Source: Qipengyuania pelagi (GTDB lineage: Bacteria > Pseudomonadota > Alphaproteobacteria > Sphingomonadales > Sphingomonadaceae). Taken from it: DNA of 64,000 nucleotides. A program made the position numbers and the translations under genes. Of this stretch, positions 31,497 to 40,039 are shown in pieces; position 1 is the first letter of the stretch; each line of letters opens with the position of its first letter. A model generated the notes under the pieces. That model saw nothing but the letters and a program-made list of their open reading frames with translations. It was not told the DNA's origin and did no database searches. The DNA is taken from contig NZ_WTYD01000002.1 of NCBI RefSeq assembly GCF_009827295.1, positions 124,001 to 188,000 of the forward strand. The letters are read 5' to 3'.

Positions 31497-33850
31497 CCCG
31501 CGATCCGAAGGTGGCCGCGCGCGAGATGCCGGCGGGGGCGCATCTGCCCTATGCGCGCCATATCGACGCGCACACGATCGAGACGCGCGACGGATTGCTG
31601 ATGCAGACTGTGCGATTGGACGGATTGCTGTTCGAGACGGCGGATGGGGACGAGCTCGATTACCGGGCCGAATTGCGCGATGCGATGCTGCGCGCAATCG
31701 GCACGTCGCGCTTCGCGATCTACCACCATCTCGTCCGCCGCCGCGCCGATGCCGAGCTGGATGGGTCCTTTCCGGATCAATTCTCCCAGCGGCTCGACGA
31801 CATTTGGCGCGCGCGGCTGGCGGGCAAGCAGCTCTACGTCAACGAGCTGTTCCTGACGGTCGTGCGCCGCCCCCTTCAGGGCCGGGTTGGGATCGCGGAC
31901 CGGATGCGCGGCTGGTTCGCCCGCACGTCGCAGCGCGATGCGGAGCTGATCGCGGGCGAGAAGCAGGCGCTCGACAATGCGCGCGACGCGCTGGTGGCGG
32001 CGCTGGGCGCATACGATCCGCGCCTGCTCGGCACGTATGAAAGCGCGGACGGGACAAGGTCCGAACCGCTCGAATTCCTGTCATATCTCGTCAACGGCAC
32101 GATGCGGCCCATGGTCGTCCCGCATGGCGATATCGGCCACCACCTGCCCGCGCGGCGCATCAGCTTCGGGCGCGATACGGTGGAGTTGGCGCCTGCGGGG
32201 CATCTGGAGCGGGGCTTCGGCGCGCTGGTTTCGATCAAGGACTGGCCTTCGCTCACCATGCCGGGGATGTTCGACGAGCTGACGCGGCTGCCGTTCGAAA
32301 TGACGATGAGCCAGAGCTTCGCCTTCGTCGAACGGCGCGAGGCGCTGGGGCGGATGAATCTGGCGCTGCGCCGGATGCGCTCGGCGGAGGACGAGGCGGT
32401 GTCGCTGCGCGACGAGCTCGGCCTCGCCAAGGACGAGGTCGCGGCGGGGCGCGCAGGGTTCGGCGAGCATCACACGACCATCGCGATCCATGCCGACGAT
32501 CTCGGCCTGCTGAACCGTCAGGTTGCCGAAGTGATCGCGCTGCTCGCCGACCTGGGAATCACCGCCGTGCGCGAGGACATGGCGCTGGAGCCTGCCTTCT
32601 GGGCGCAGTTTCCGGCGAATTTCCGCTATATCGCGCGGCGCGGCCTGGTCTCCACGACGAACTTCGCAGGCTTCGCGAGCCTCCATAATTTCCCGGTCGG
32701 GCGGGCGCGGCGCAACCATTGGGGCGAGGCGGTGACTTTGTTCGAGACGACGGCGGCGGGGCCGTATTTCTTCAATTTCCACCAGCACGATCTGGGCAAT
32801 TTCACGATCATCGGCCCATCGGGATCGGGCAAGACGGTGGTGCTCAATTTCCTGCTCGCGCAGGCGAGGCGGTTTCGGCCGAGAACGATCTTCTTCGACA
32901 AGGATCGCGGTGCGGAACTGTTCATCCGCGCGATCGGCGGCAGCTACGACCGGCTGCGTCCGGGCGAGCCATCGGGCCTCAATCCGCTTCAACTCGAAGA
33001 CACGCCCGCCAACCGCGCCTTCCTCAACGAATGGCTCGGCCTGCTCGCAAGCGGCGTCAATGGCGAGGAGGCCGAACAGATCCGCGAGGCGGTGGAGACC
33101 AGCTTTCTCCAGCCCATCGAACGCAGGCGGCTGCGCCATTTCGTCGAACTCTTCCGCGGCGGCGACCGCCCGCATGGCGGCGACCTCTATGCACGGCTCA
33201 AGCCGTGGTGGGGTCCGGGCGAGCGGGCCTGGCTGTTCGACAATGCCCGCGATGCGACCGATCTGGGGCAGGAAACCGTCGGCTTCGATATGACCGCGAT
33301 CCTCGACGATCCCGCCACGCGCACGCCCGCGATGTTCTATTTCTTCCACCGGGTGGAGCAGCGCCTCGACGGGACGCCCGCCGTGATCGTGATCGACGAG
33401 GGGTGGAAGGCGCTCGACGACGACATCTTCGTCAAGCGCATCAAGGATTGGGAAAAGACCATCCGCAAAAGGAACGGCATCGTCGGCTTCGCGACCCAGA
33501 GCGCGCAGGACGCGCTCGAAAGCCGGATCGCGAGCGCCATCATCGAACAGGCGGCGACCCAGATCTTCATGATCAACCCCAAGGCGCGGGCGGAGGATTA
33601 CATCAACGGCTTCGGCCTCAGCCGCCACGAATACGATCTCGTGCGCACCCTGCCCGACGCTTCGCATTGTTTCCTGATCCGCCACGGCAAGGAAAGCGTG
33701 GTCGCGCGGCTCGACCTGACGGGAGAAAGCGAATTGCTGACGATCCTGTCGGGCCGCGAGGCGACGGTACGCCTGTTCGACGAGATCGCGGATACGCACG
33801 GCACCGATCCGGCGGACTGGATGCAGCCGCTTTTGGACCGGGCGGCGTAA
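31475..33850 (+). CDS. virB4: Type IV secretion ATPase VirB4
   Basis: 791 residues from the ATG at 31475, where the conserved start MQFLPPLTRDPKVAAREMPA begins; the frame is open upstream inside virB3. It powers pilus assembly and substrate transfer at the inner membrane. Walker A GPSGSGKT is at 447-454 and Walker B VIVIDEGW at about 638-645. The CagE/TrbE/VirB4 N-terminal region precedes them. It overlaps virB3, suggesting coupled translation. Confidence 0.96.
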   Translation: MQFLPPLTRDPKVAAREMPAGAHLPYARHIDAHTIETRDGLLMQTVRLDGLLFETADGDELDYRAELRDAMLRAIGTSRFAIYHHLVRRRADAELDGSFPDQFSQRLDDIWRARLAGKQLYVNELFLTVVRRPLQGRVGIADRMRGWFARTSQRDAELIAGEKQALDNARDALVAALGAYDPRLLGTYESADGTRSEPLEFLSYLVNGTMRPMVVPHGDIGHHLPARRISFGRDTVELAPAGHLERGFGALVSIKDWPSLTMPGMFDELTRLPFEMTMSQSFAFVERREALGRMNLALRRMRSAEDEAVSLRDELGLAKDEVAAGRAGFGEHHTTIAIHADDLGLLNRQVAEVIALLADLGITAVREDMALEPAFWAQFPANFRYIARRGLVSTTNFAGFASLHNFPVGRARRNHWGEAVTLFETTAAGPYFFNFHQHDLGNFTIIGPSGSGKTVVLNFLLAQARRFRPRTIFFDKDRGAELFIRAIGGSYDRLRPGEPSGLNPLQLEDTPANRAFLNEWLGLLASGVNGEEAEQIREAVETSFLQPIERRRLRHFVELFRGGDRPHGGDLYARLKPWWGPGERAWLFDNARDATDLGQETVGFDMTAILDDPATRTPAMFYFFHRVEQRLDGTPAVIVIDEGWKALDDDIFVKRIKDWEKTIRKRNGIVGFATQSAQDALESRIASAIIEQAATQIFMINPKARAEDYINGFGLSRHEYDLVRTLPDASHCFLIRHGKESVVARLDLTGESELLTILSGREATVRLFDEIADTHGTDPADWMQPLLDRAA

Positions 33851-33854
33851 GGGA

Positions 33855-35045
33855 ATGGCTTGTCCCGCAATCCTGACCGGCGACCGGTTCGTCTCTCGCT
33901 TGATCGAGCATATCGACTGCCAGTCGCGCTATCTCGGCGCCTACGGCTACGATGCACTGGGCCAGCCCGGCTCGACGGCCTCGCTGGTCGTCACCGGATT
34001 GCTGACGCTATTCGTCGCGCTGTTCGGTATCCGCCTGCTGTTCGGCCCGACACCCGCAGCGCGCGACGTGGTGCTGGACGTGCTCAAAATCGGCATCGTC
34101 CTAACGCTCGCCTTTTCCTGGCCCGCCTTCCGCACAGTAATCCACAACGCGGTGCTGGACGCGCCTGCCGAAATCGCCGGGACGATGGGCGGATCGCTGG
34201 TCGCGCCGCAGAACGCTGGGCTGACCGACCGGCTCCAACAGGCCGATAGCGCCATGGTGCGATTGACCGAGCTTGGGACGGGTCGCCAGATCGGACAATT
34301 CGTCGAAAGCGAGGATCCCGGATCGCGCTTCGGCGGCGTTGCGATCGAGGATGATGGCGGCTTCGGCTATGCGCGCGTCGTCTGGATCGCGGGGCTGATC
34401 GGCTCGCTTGCCCTGCTGCGCATCGCGGCCGGATTGCTGCTGGCTTTCGCTCCGCTTGCAGCGGCTTTGCTCTTGTTCGACGCGACGCGCGGGGTCTTTT
34501 CGGGCTGGATCAGATGCCTTGTGCTCGCGCTGACGGGCATGGTGGCGGTGACGATCGCGACCGCTGTCGAGCTGTCCGTGCTCGAACCCTGGCTGGCCGA
34601 CGCGCTGCGCCTTCGCACGCTCGGATATGCCGCGCCGTCTGCGCCGACCGAACTGCTCGCCATGACGCTCGCCTTCGCCCTCGTGAAGCTGGGGATGATC
34701 TGGCTGATGGGCCGGATCGCCTGGCAGCGCGGTTGGCTGACCCTGCCCGCAATGCCGGTGATCGCAATGCGCGGGCCGGGAGCAATGCGGGCTCCGGCAG
34801 GCCCCAGCAGCGAAACACAGGCGCTGCCATCACGCGCCGAACGGATATCGCACAGCATGGAAACCACTCTGAGGCGTGAGACCTCTACCAGCTCGTCGAG
34901 CCGAACAGACATCCGCCAGCTCGCCGCCCCTGCCAGCGCCGCTTCCACCGCTGTCTCCCCATCCTCGGACCGCCTCGGCAATAGCTGGCGGCGCAGCGCC
35001 TATCGCGGATCGCGCGCGGCGAGCGAGCGGGATCGCAGCCGATGA
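33855..35045 (+). CDS. virB6: Type IV secretion system protein VirB6/TrbL
   Basis: 396 residues. Several membrane helices (for example SLVVTGLLTLFVALFGIRLL, LLRIAAGLLLAFAPLAAALL, LVLALTGMVAVTIATAVELS) and a conserved loop fit VirB6/TrbL, the polytopic channel subunit. The C-terminal ~90 residues are Ser/Arg-rich and probably cytoplasmic. It starts four bases after virB4 and overlaps virB8 by four bases. Confidence 0.92.
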   Translation: MACPAILTGDRFVSRLIEHIDCQSRYLGAYGYDALGQPGSTASLVVTGLLTLFVALFGIRLLFGPTPAARDVVLDVLKIGIVLTLAFSWPAFRTVIHNAVLDAPAEIAGTMGGSLVAPQNAGLTDRLQQADSAMVRLTELGTGRQIGQFVESEDPGSRFGGVAIEDDGGFGYARVVWIAGLIGSLALLRIAAGLLLAFAPLAAALLLFDATRGVFSGWIRCLVLALTGMVAVTIATAVELSVLEPWLADALRLRTLGYAAPSAPTELLAMTLAFALVKLGMIWLMGRIAWQRGWLTLPAMPVIAMRGPGAMRAPAGPSSETQALPSRAERISHSMETTLRRETSTSSSSRTDIRQLAAPASAASTAVSPSSDRLGNSWRRSAYRGSRAASERDRSR

Positions 35046-35779
35046 CCAGATTCGAAACCGATTTCCATACCGGCGATGTCGCCGTCGAGGACAGCTGGGC
35101 GCGCAGCGTCACGCAGGATATCGAGCGGTCGCGCCGCACCGCCTGGATCGTCGCCAGCGTCTCCGCCGCGATCGCGCTGCTGCTGGCGATCGCGCTGGTC
35201 ATCCTCCTGCCTTTGAAAACGGTCGAGCCCCACACGCTACTGGTCGATCGCCAGACCGGCCATGTCGAAGCGCTTGCCCCGCTCGATGTGCAGACGGTCA
35301 GCGCCGATACGGCCCTCACGCGGTCCTTCCTCGTCCAATATGTGATCGCCCGCGAAAGCTACGATATCGACAGCCTGGCCCGCGACTACACCCGCGTCGC
35401 GCTCTGGTCGGCGGGCGAGGCGCGCGAGCGATACCTTCGCATGATGCAGCCCAATTCGCCCGATAATCCCTTCGGGAATTTGCCGCGCCGGGCCGTTATC
35501 AAGGTCGAGATCAGGAGTGTGTCCTCCCTCGCCGCCGACCGGTCGCTGGTGCGCTTCACCACCACCCGCACCGATCCGGCGGGCCGCGATCAGGCTCCGC
35601 AATATTGGGCGGCAGTGCTGACCTGGCAGTATTCCGGCGCCGAGATGAGCGCCGAAGATCGCCTGACCAATCCGCTCGGTTTCCAGGTGACGCGCTATCG
35701 CAAGGATGCCGAGACTCTGCCCGAAGCGGCTCCCACGGTCGTCGCCGTGCCCGTCGAAAGGAACGGGACGGAGCGATGA
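35042..35779 (+). CDS. virB8: Type IV secretion system protein VirB8
   Basis: 245 residues. One membrane helix (about 34-57, AWIVASVSAAIALLLAIALV) is followed by a periplasmic NTF2-like domain with YVIARESYDI and LTWQYSGAEM-type segments typical of VirB8, which nucleates the inner-membrane complex. The ATG overlaps the end of virB6, and its stop overlaps the start of virB9. Confidence 0.94.
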   Translation: MTRFETDFHTGDVAVEDSWARSVTQDIERSRRTAWIVASVSAAIALLLAIALVILLPLKTVEPHTLLVDRQTGHVEALAPLDVQTVSADTALTRSFLVQYVIARESYDIDSLARDYTRVALWSAGEARERYLRMMQPNSPDNPFGNLPRRAVIKVEIRSVSSLAADRSLVRFTTTRTDPAGRDQAPQYWAAVLTWQYSGAEMSAEDRLTNPLGFQVTRYRKDAETLPEAAPTVVAVPVERNGTER

Positions 35780-36498
35780 TGCGTCTCGCGATCCTTTCTG
35801 CCGCGCTGCTGTTCGCCCTGCCCGCGACGGCGCAGATCCTGCCCGATCCCGGCCCGACCAATCCGCGCCTCCAGACCGTGACCTGGCAGAACGGGCAACG
35901 CATTATCCTGACCGCCCTGCCGATGACCGGGCTGACCGTCGTGCTCCAGCCGGGCGAACGGATCGTGGCCGACAGCCTCGCCTTTCCCGAACAGTGGGAT
36001 CTGCGCATCTCGCCCGAGCGCGACAGCTTCCATGTCACCCCGCGCGTTCCCGATGCGGAGAGCGCGCTCACAGTGACGACCGACCGGCGGCACTATCTGT
36101 TCATGCTCCAGACCGGGGACAATCTTAACGCCGCGCTGCTAGTGCAGGTGCTCGATAGTGGGACCGGGCCGGTGGCACAGCCGATCGGCCCTTCCCGGTC
36201 TCAAACCGACGCTCAGCCCGCTTTCGCTCCAATGAGAACCTATCGCCTGCGTGGCGACCGGTCGGTGCAGCCGCAGGCGATAGGTGACGACGGCACGCGC
36301 ACCCGCATCCTCTTCGCGCCCGGCCAGGCACTGCCCGCGATTTTCGCGATCGGGCCCACCGGCGACGAGGAGGTCGTCAACGGATACATGCGCGGGGACG
36401 CGTTCGAAATCGACCGGGTCTATGAACGGCTGGTCTTCCGCATCGACAAGGACAAGGCGACCGCGCGCCGCGCCGAGGAAGCGGACGCTGCGCGATGA
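35776..36498 (+). CDS. virB9: Type IV secretion system protein VirB9
   Basis: 240 residues; two adjacent ATG codons (35776, 35779) are possible starts. The signal peptide MRLAILSAALLFALPATAQI exports it to the periplasm. VVLQPGERIVADSLAFPEQW and the C-terminal FAPGQALPAIFAIGPTGDEE are VirB9 hallmarks. In the usual machine it forms the outer-membrane ring with VirB10 and the lipoprotein VirB7. No VirB7 gene is visible here. Confidence 0.94.
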   Translation: MMRLAILSAALLFALPATAQILPDPGPTNPRLQTVTWQNGQRIILTALPMTGLTVVLQPGERIVADSLAFPEQWDLRISPERDSFHVTPRVPDAESALTVTTDRRHYLFMLQTGDNLNAALLVQVLDSGTGPVAQPIGPSRSQTDAQPAFAPMRTYRLRGDRSVQPQAIGDDGTRTRILFAPGQALPAIFAIGPTGDEEVVNGYMRGDAFEIDRVYERLVFRIDKDKATARRAEEADAAR

Positions 36499-37544
36499 AC
36501 GCAGGCGCGAGCAACCCGCAGGACCCGATGCCGGTGGTCCAGCGATCGGGCGGGGGCAATATCGGATTGTGGGTCTTTTTGGCGATCCTGCTTGCCGGTG
36601 GGATCGGGGTGTTCACCGCGATGAGCGCCAGCCGCGAGGCTTCACAGGCACCGCGCGTGACCGCAGCGGGTAGCGAGAATGCGCGCATCGTCGCGCCGCC
36701 GCCTCTCGTCATACGCGACGACTACGCCGACCTGGACGAAACCCGCTATATCCGCGCGATACCGCGTGATCCGTTATCCCCTGCCCGCCCGGTCGCTCCA
36801 CCAGTCCAGCCCCCGGCCCCGCGCACCGTGGCGCCGCCTCCTGCACCGCTGCCCCCTCGCCCCGCCGATCCCGCACCCTATCGCGAAGCCTTCGTCCCTC
36901 GTCAGGTGCCGCCTTCACCCACATCCCCGCCCGCGCTCTCGGATGCTCCGGCGGATGCGGCCAGCGAGGCCGCCGATCGCATTTCGGCAGGTCGCCTGCG
37001 CAATCCGTCCTTCACGGTGCCGCAGGGCACGGTCCTGCCCGCCGTGCTGGAAACCGCGCTCGATTCCACCCGGCCCGGCGCGGTGCGCGCACTCATCCAG
37101 CGCGACATCCATGCGTTCGACGGATCGCGCGTGCTGATCCATCGCGGATCGCGGCTCTATGGCGAGTATGAAGGCGGGATCGAACAGGGCCAGAACCGGG
37201 CGTTGATCCGCTGGACCCGGCTGATCCGCCCTGATGGCGTGACGATCGCGCTCGATTCCCCAGCTTCCGATCCGCTCGGGCGCGCGGGCGTGAAGGGGAA
37301 GGTCGATGGGAAGTTCCTGCAACGCTTCGGCGGCGCGATCCTCCAGTCGGTGCTCGATATCGGTGTCGGCGTCGCCACCCGCGAAGCGACCGGAGGCGTC
37401 GTGGTGGCGCTTCCCAGAAGCAGCCAGACCATCGCCGGGCGCAGCGGCCCGCAGGATATCAAGCCGGTCCTTAAGGTCCGCCATGGCACAAGTGTCTCGG
37501 TCTTCGTCGCGCGCGACCTCGATTTCTCGAGCGTCGATTCGTGA
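36495..37544 (+). CDS. virB10: Type IV secretion system protein VirB10
   Basis: 349 residues. An inner-membrane helix (about 23-45, IGLWVFLAILLAGGIGVFTA), a Pro-rich periplasmic linker (about 95-150), and a TrbI/VirB10 beta-barrel domain with FTVPQGTVLPAVLETALDST and RALIRWTRLIRPDGV. It links the inner and outer membranes and forms the outer pore. Its ends overlap virB9 and virB11 by four bases. Confidence 0.95.
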   Translation: MNAGASNPQDPMPVVQRSGGGNIGLWVFLAILLAGGIGVFTAMSASREASQAPRVTAAGSENARIVAPPPLVIRDDYADLDETRYIRAIPRDPLSPARPVAPPVQPPAPRTVAPPPAPLPPRPADPAPYREAFVPRQVPPSPTSPPALSDAPADAASEAADRISAGRLRNPSFTVPQGTVLPAVLETALDSTRPGAVRALIQRDIHAFDGSRVLIHRGSRLYGEYEGGIEQGQNRALIRWTRLIRPDGVTIALDSPASDPLGRAGVKGKVDGKFLQRFGGAILQSVLDIGVGVATREATGGVVVALPRSSQTIAGRSGPQDIKPVLKVRHGTSVSVFVARDLDFSSVDS

Positions 37545-38518
37545 CGGTTGAAACCGGCTACTATCTCGACAGCTTCCTAGCGCCGCTGGCGCCGGTGCTG
37601 GCGCGAAGCGACGTCACCGACATCTACGTCAACCGCCCCAACGAGATCTGGATCGAGAGCCTGGGCGGCAGGATCGAACGACAGGAGGTGACGGGCCTCG
37701 CCGAGCCCGACCTCGCCCGGCTGGCGCGCCAGATCGCCGCGTTCGGCGCGCAGGGGATCAATCGCAGCCATCCGCTTCTCTCCGCGACGCTGCCCGACGG
37801 ATCGCGTGTCCAGATCGTCGCCCCACCCGCCACCCGCGGCGGCCATGCGCTGGCGATCCGCCGCCACATCGCCTCCGACATGGCGCTGACCGATTGGGCC
37901 GATAGCGGGGCGTTTTCTGCGCTGACCGGCGGCGCCGAAGTCGAACCCTTCGCCGGGCGTACGCATCGCACGATCGCGGCAGACGAGGCCGAGACGGTCC
38001 TGCGCGACGCGGTGCGGGCGCGCCGCAACATCCTGGTTTCGGGCGGCACCTCCACGGGCAAAACCACCTTCCTCAACGCCCTCCTCGCCGAAATCCCCAT
38101 GACCGAGCGCCTGATCCTGATCGAGGATGCCGAGGAACTGCGGGTCGCGCATCCGAACGCGGTCGGCCTGATCGCCGTGCGCGGAAAGCTGGGAGAAGCG
38201 GATGCGAGCGCGGAGGATCTGTTGATCGCCGCCCTGCGGATGCGGCCCGATCGCATCATTCTCGGCGAATTGCGCGGCCAGGAAGCCTTCACCTTCCTGC
38301 GCGCGATCAATACCGGCCATCCCGGATCGATCACCACGATCCACGCCGACAGCCCCCATCGCGCCATCGAGCAGCTGGTGCTGCTGGTGCTTCAGGGAGG
38401 GTCGCCCCTGCGGCGCGAGGATGTGCGCCATTACATCCTCCAGAGCGTGGATGTCTTCGTCCAGCTCGAACGGCGCGGCGGGAAACGACGGGTCCAGCAG
38501 ATCATGGTGGCGGACTGA
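37541..38518 (+). CDS. virB11: Type IV secretion ATPase VirB11
   Basis: 325 residues from GTG at 37541, inside a GTGA overlap with virB10. Walker A GGTSTGKT is at 168-175, the Asp/Glu boxes follow (LILIEDAEEL, ILGELRG at 240-246), and the His box GHPGSITTIHAD is at 259-270. It is a hexameric traffic ATPase that switches the system between pilus assembly and substrate export. Confidence 0.96.
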   Translation: MTVETGYYLDSFLAPLAPVLARSDVTDIYVNRPNEIWIESLGGRIERQEVTGLAEPDLARLARQIAAFGAQGINRSHPLLSATLPDGSRVQIVAPPATRGGHALAIRRHIASDMALTDWADSGAFSALTGGAEVEPFAGRTHRTIAADEAETVLRDAVRARRNILVSGGTSTGKTTFLNALLAEIPMTERLILIEDAEELRVAHPNAVGLIAVRGKLGEADASAEDLLIAALRMRPDRIILGELRGQEAFTFLRAINTGHPGSITTIHADSPHRAIEQLVLLVLQGGSPLRREDVRHYILQSVDVFVQLERRGGKRRVQQIMVAD

Positions 38519-38520
38519 CC

Positions 38521-38862
38521 GTGTTCGAAGCCCCCGCCACCAGCTCCCTCGCCGATGCCGTAAGCTGGCTGACCGATCTCGCTACGGGCAGCCTCGCTGT
38601 CGGTCTGTGCGTGATCGCGGTGGCGCTGGTCGGGTTCGCCGCGCTGACGGGCCGGATGCCCATCCGCATGGGAGCACGCGTCGTGCTCGGCTGCTTCGTC
38701 CTGCTGGGAGCGCCGATGATCGCGGGCGGCCTGTCCGGGCTCTGGCAGAACGGCACGGAGGCACCCATTCCGAACCAAGCACCCAATGTAAGCGATCGAC
38801 GCCAGCCATTACCCCAAGCGACCTACGATCCCTATGCGAGCGCTTCGATCAGGCGGGATTAA
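38521..38862 (+). CDS. virB2: TrbC/VirB2 family pilin-like protein
   Basis: 113 residues from GTG at 38521, two bases after virB11. Two membrane helices (LAVGLCVIAVALVGFAALTG, VVLGCFVLLGAPMIAGGLSG) separated by a short basic loop (RMPIRMG) are the VirB2 pattern. No long signal peptide precedes them. The ~35-residue tail (QNGTEAPIPNQAP and onward) is hydrophilic. Finding the pilin gene last in the operon differs from the VirB order of Agrobacterium. The stop is ten bases from the tRNA-Gly. Confidence 0.82.
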   Translation: MFEAPATSSLADAVSWLTDLATGSLAVGLCVIAVALVGFAALTGRMPIRMGARVVLGCFVLLGAPMIAGGLSGLWQNGTEAPIPNQAPNVSDRRQPLPQATYDPYASASIRRD

Positions 38863-38871
38863 GGAAAATTT

Positions 38872-38945
38872 TGGAGCGGGTAGCGGGAATCGAACCCGCA
38901 TAACTAGCTTGGAAGGCTAGGGCTTTACCACTAAGCTATACCCGC
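38872..38945 (-). tRNA. tRNA-Gly (anticodon TCC)
   Basis: The minus strand folds into a cloverleaf: acceptor GCGGGTA/TACCCGC, D-arm TAGCTTAGTGGTAAAGC, anticodon stem-loop CTAGCCTTCCAAGCTAG with TCC, T-arm GCGGGTTCGATTCCCGC, discriminator T and an encoded CCA. TCC reads GGA and GGG codons. The 3' end faces the end of the virB operon, a position where mobile elements often integrate, but no integrase is nearby. Confidence 0.97.
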
Positions 38946-39136
38946 CCGCTTTGCGCGATGGCAGAAGCCGCCTTTGCCATCGCTGGCGCCGCGCCGTCAA
39001 CCGGTTTGCTACGGCTGGTCTGCTTCGACCGGTTTGCACCGACAGATCCGCGTTGGCCGATCACCGGGCGCTTGTCCGTGCGACACGAAATGTTTCTTCC
39101 GTCGCGCCGGGCCCGCTCCTACCTCGCCCCTCGATC

Positions 39137-40039
39137 ATGACCAGCCGCACCCATCTCGATCGGCTCGAGGCCGAAAGCATCCATATCCTGCGCGAAGTCG
39201 TCGCCGAGGCGGCCAAGCCCGTCATGCTGTATTCGGTCGGCAAGGACAGCGCGGTGATGCTGCATCTCGCGCGCAAGGCCTTCCATCCCGCCCCGCCGCC
39301 TTTCCCGCTGCTCCATGTCGACACGACGTGGAAATTCCGCACGATGTATGATCTGCGCGAAAAGGCGGCGAAGGATGCGGGGATGGAGCTGCTCGTCTGG
39401 CAGAACCCCGAGGCGAAGGAGCAGGGTATCAACCCTTTCGATCACGGGCCTCTCCACACCGATATGTGGAAGACGCAAGGGCTGAAGCAGGCGCTCGACC
39501 ATTACGGGTTCGATGCGGCGTTCGGCGGCGCACGGCGCGACGAGGAGAAATCCCGCGCCAAGGAACGCGTCGTCAGCTTCCGCAGCGCCAGCCATGCATG
39601 GGACCCCAAGGCCCAGCGGCCAGAACTCTGGAACCTCTACAATCTGCGCAAGGCGCCGGGCGAGAGCCTGCGTGCCTTTCCGCTGTCGAACTGGACCGAG
39701 CTCGACATCTGGCAATATATCATGGCCGAGAATATCGAGATCGTGCCCCTCTATCTGGCGCAGCCCCGCCCCACGGTGGAGCGCGACGGGATGCTGCTGA
39801 TGGTCGATGACGAGCGCTTCCCCCTGCGCGAGGGAGAGACGCCGCAGATGCGCTCGATCCGGTTCCGCACGCTCGGCTGCTATCCCCTCACCGGCGCGGT
39901 CGAGAGCGAGGCGGACACACTCGAAGCCGTGGTGCGCGAAATGCTGCTGACCACCACCAGCGAACGCCAAGGCCGCGCGATCGACAAGGACGATTCGGGT
40001 GCGGGGATGGAGCGCAAGAAGGTGGAGGGGTATTTCTGA
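39137..40039 (+). CDS. cysD: Sulfate adenylyltransferase subunit 2
   Basis: 300 residues from the ATG at 39137. With CysN it makes adenosine 5'-phosphosulfate from ATP and sulfate. The PP-loop SVGKDS is at 33-38, and [17 protein letters not shown] is the typical nucleotide-binding segment. The frame continues upstream but without conserved sequence. The stop shares one base with the cysNC start. A pair of ACCGGTTTGC words (39000-39009, 39028-39037) lies in the promoter area. Confidence 0.97.
   Translation: MTSRTHLDRLEAESIHILREVVAEAAKPVMLYSVGKDSAVMLHLARKAFHPAPPPFPLLHVDTTWKFRTMYDLREKAAKDAGMELLVWQNPEAKEQGINPFDHGPLHTDMWKTQGLKQALDHYGFDAAFGGARRDEEKSRAKERVVSFRSASHAWDPKAQRPELWNLYNLRKAPGESLRAFPLSNWTELDIWQYIMAENIEIVPLYLAQPRPTVERDGMLLMVDDERFPLREGETPQMRSIRFRTLGCYPLTGAVESEADTLEAVVREMLLTTTSERQGRAIDKDDSGAGMERKKVEGYF

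Noticed and set aside
31209..38862. Conjugative plasmid or integrative conjugative element
   Set aside because: No relaxase, coupling protein, integrase or replication gene is visible in the window.
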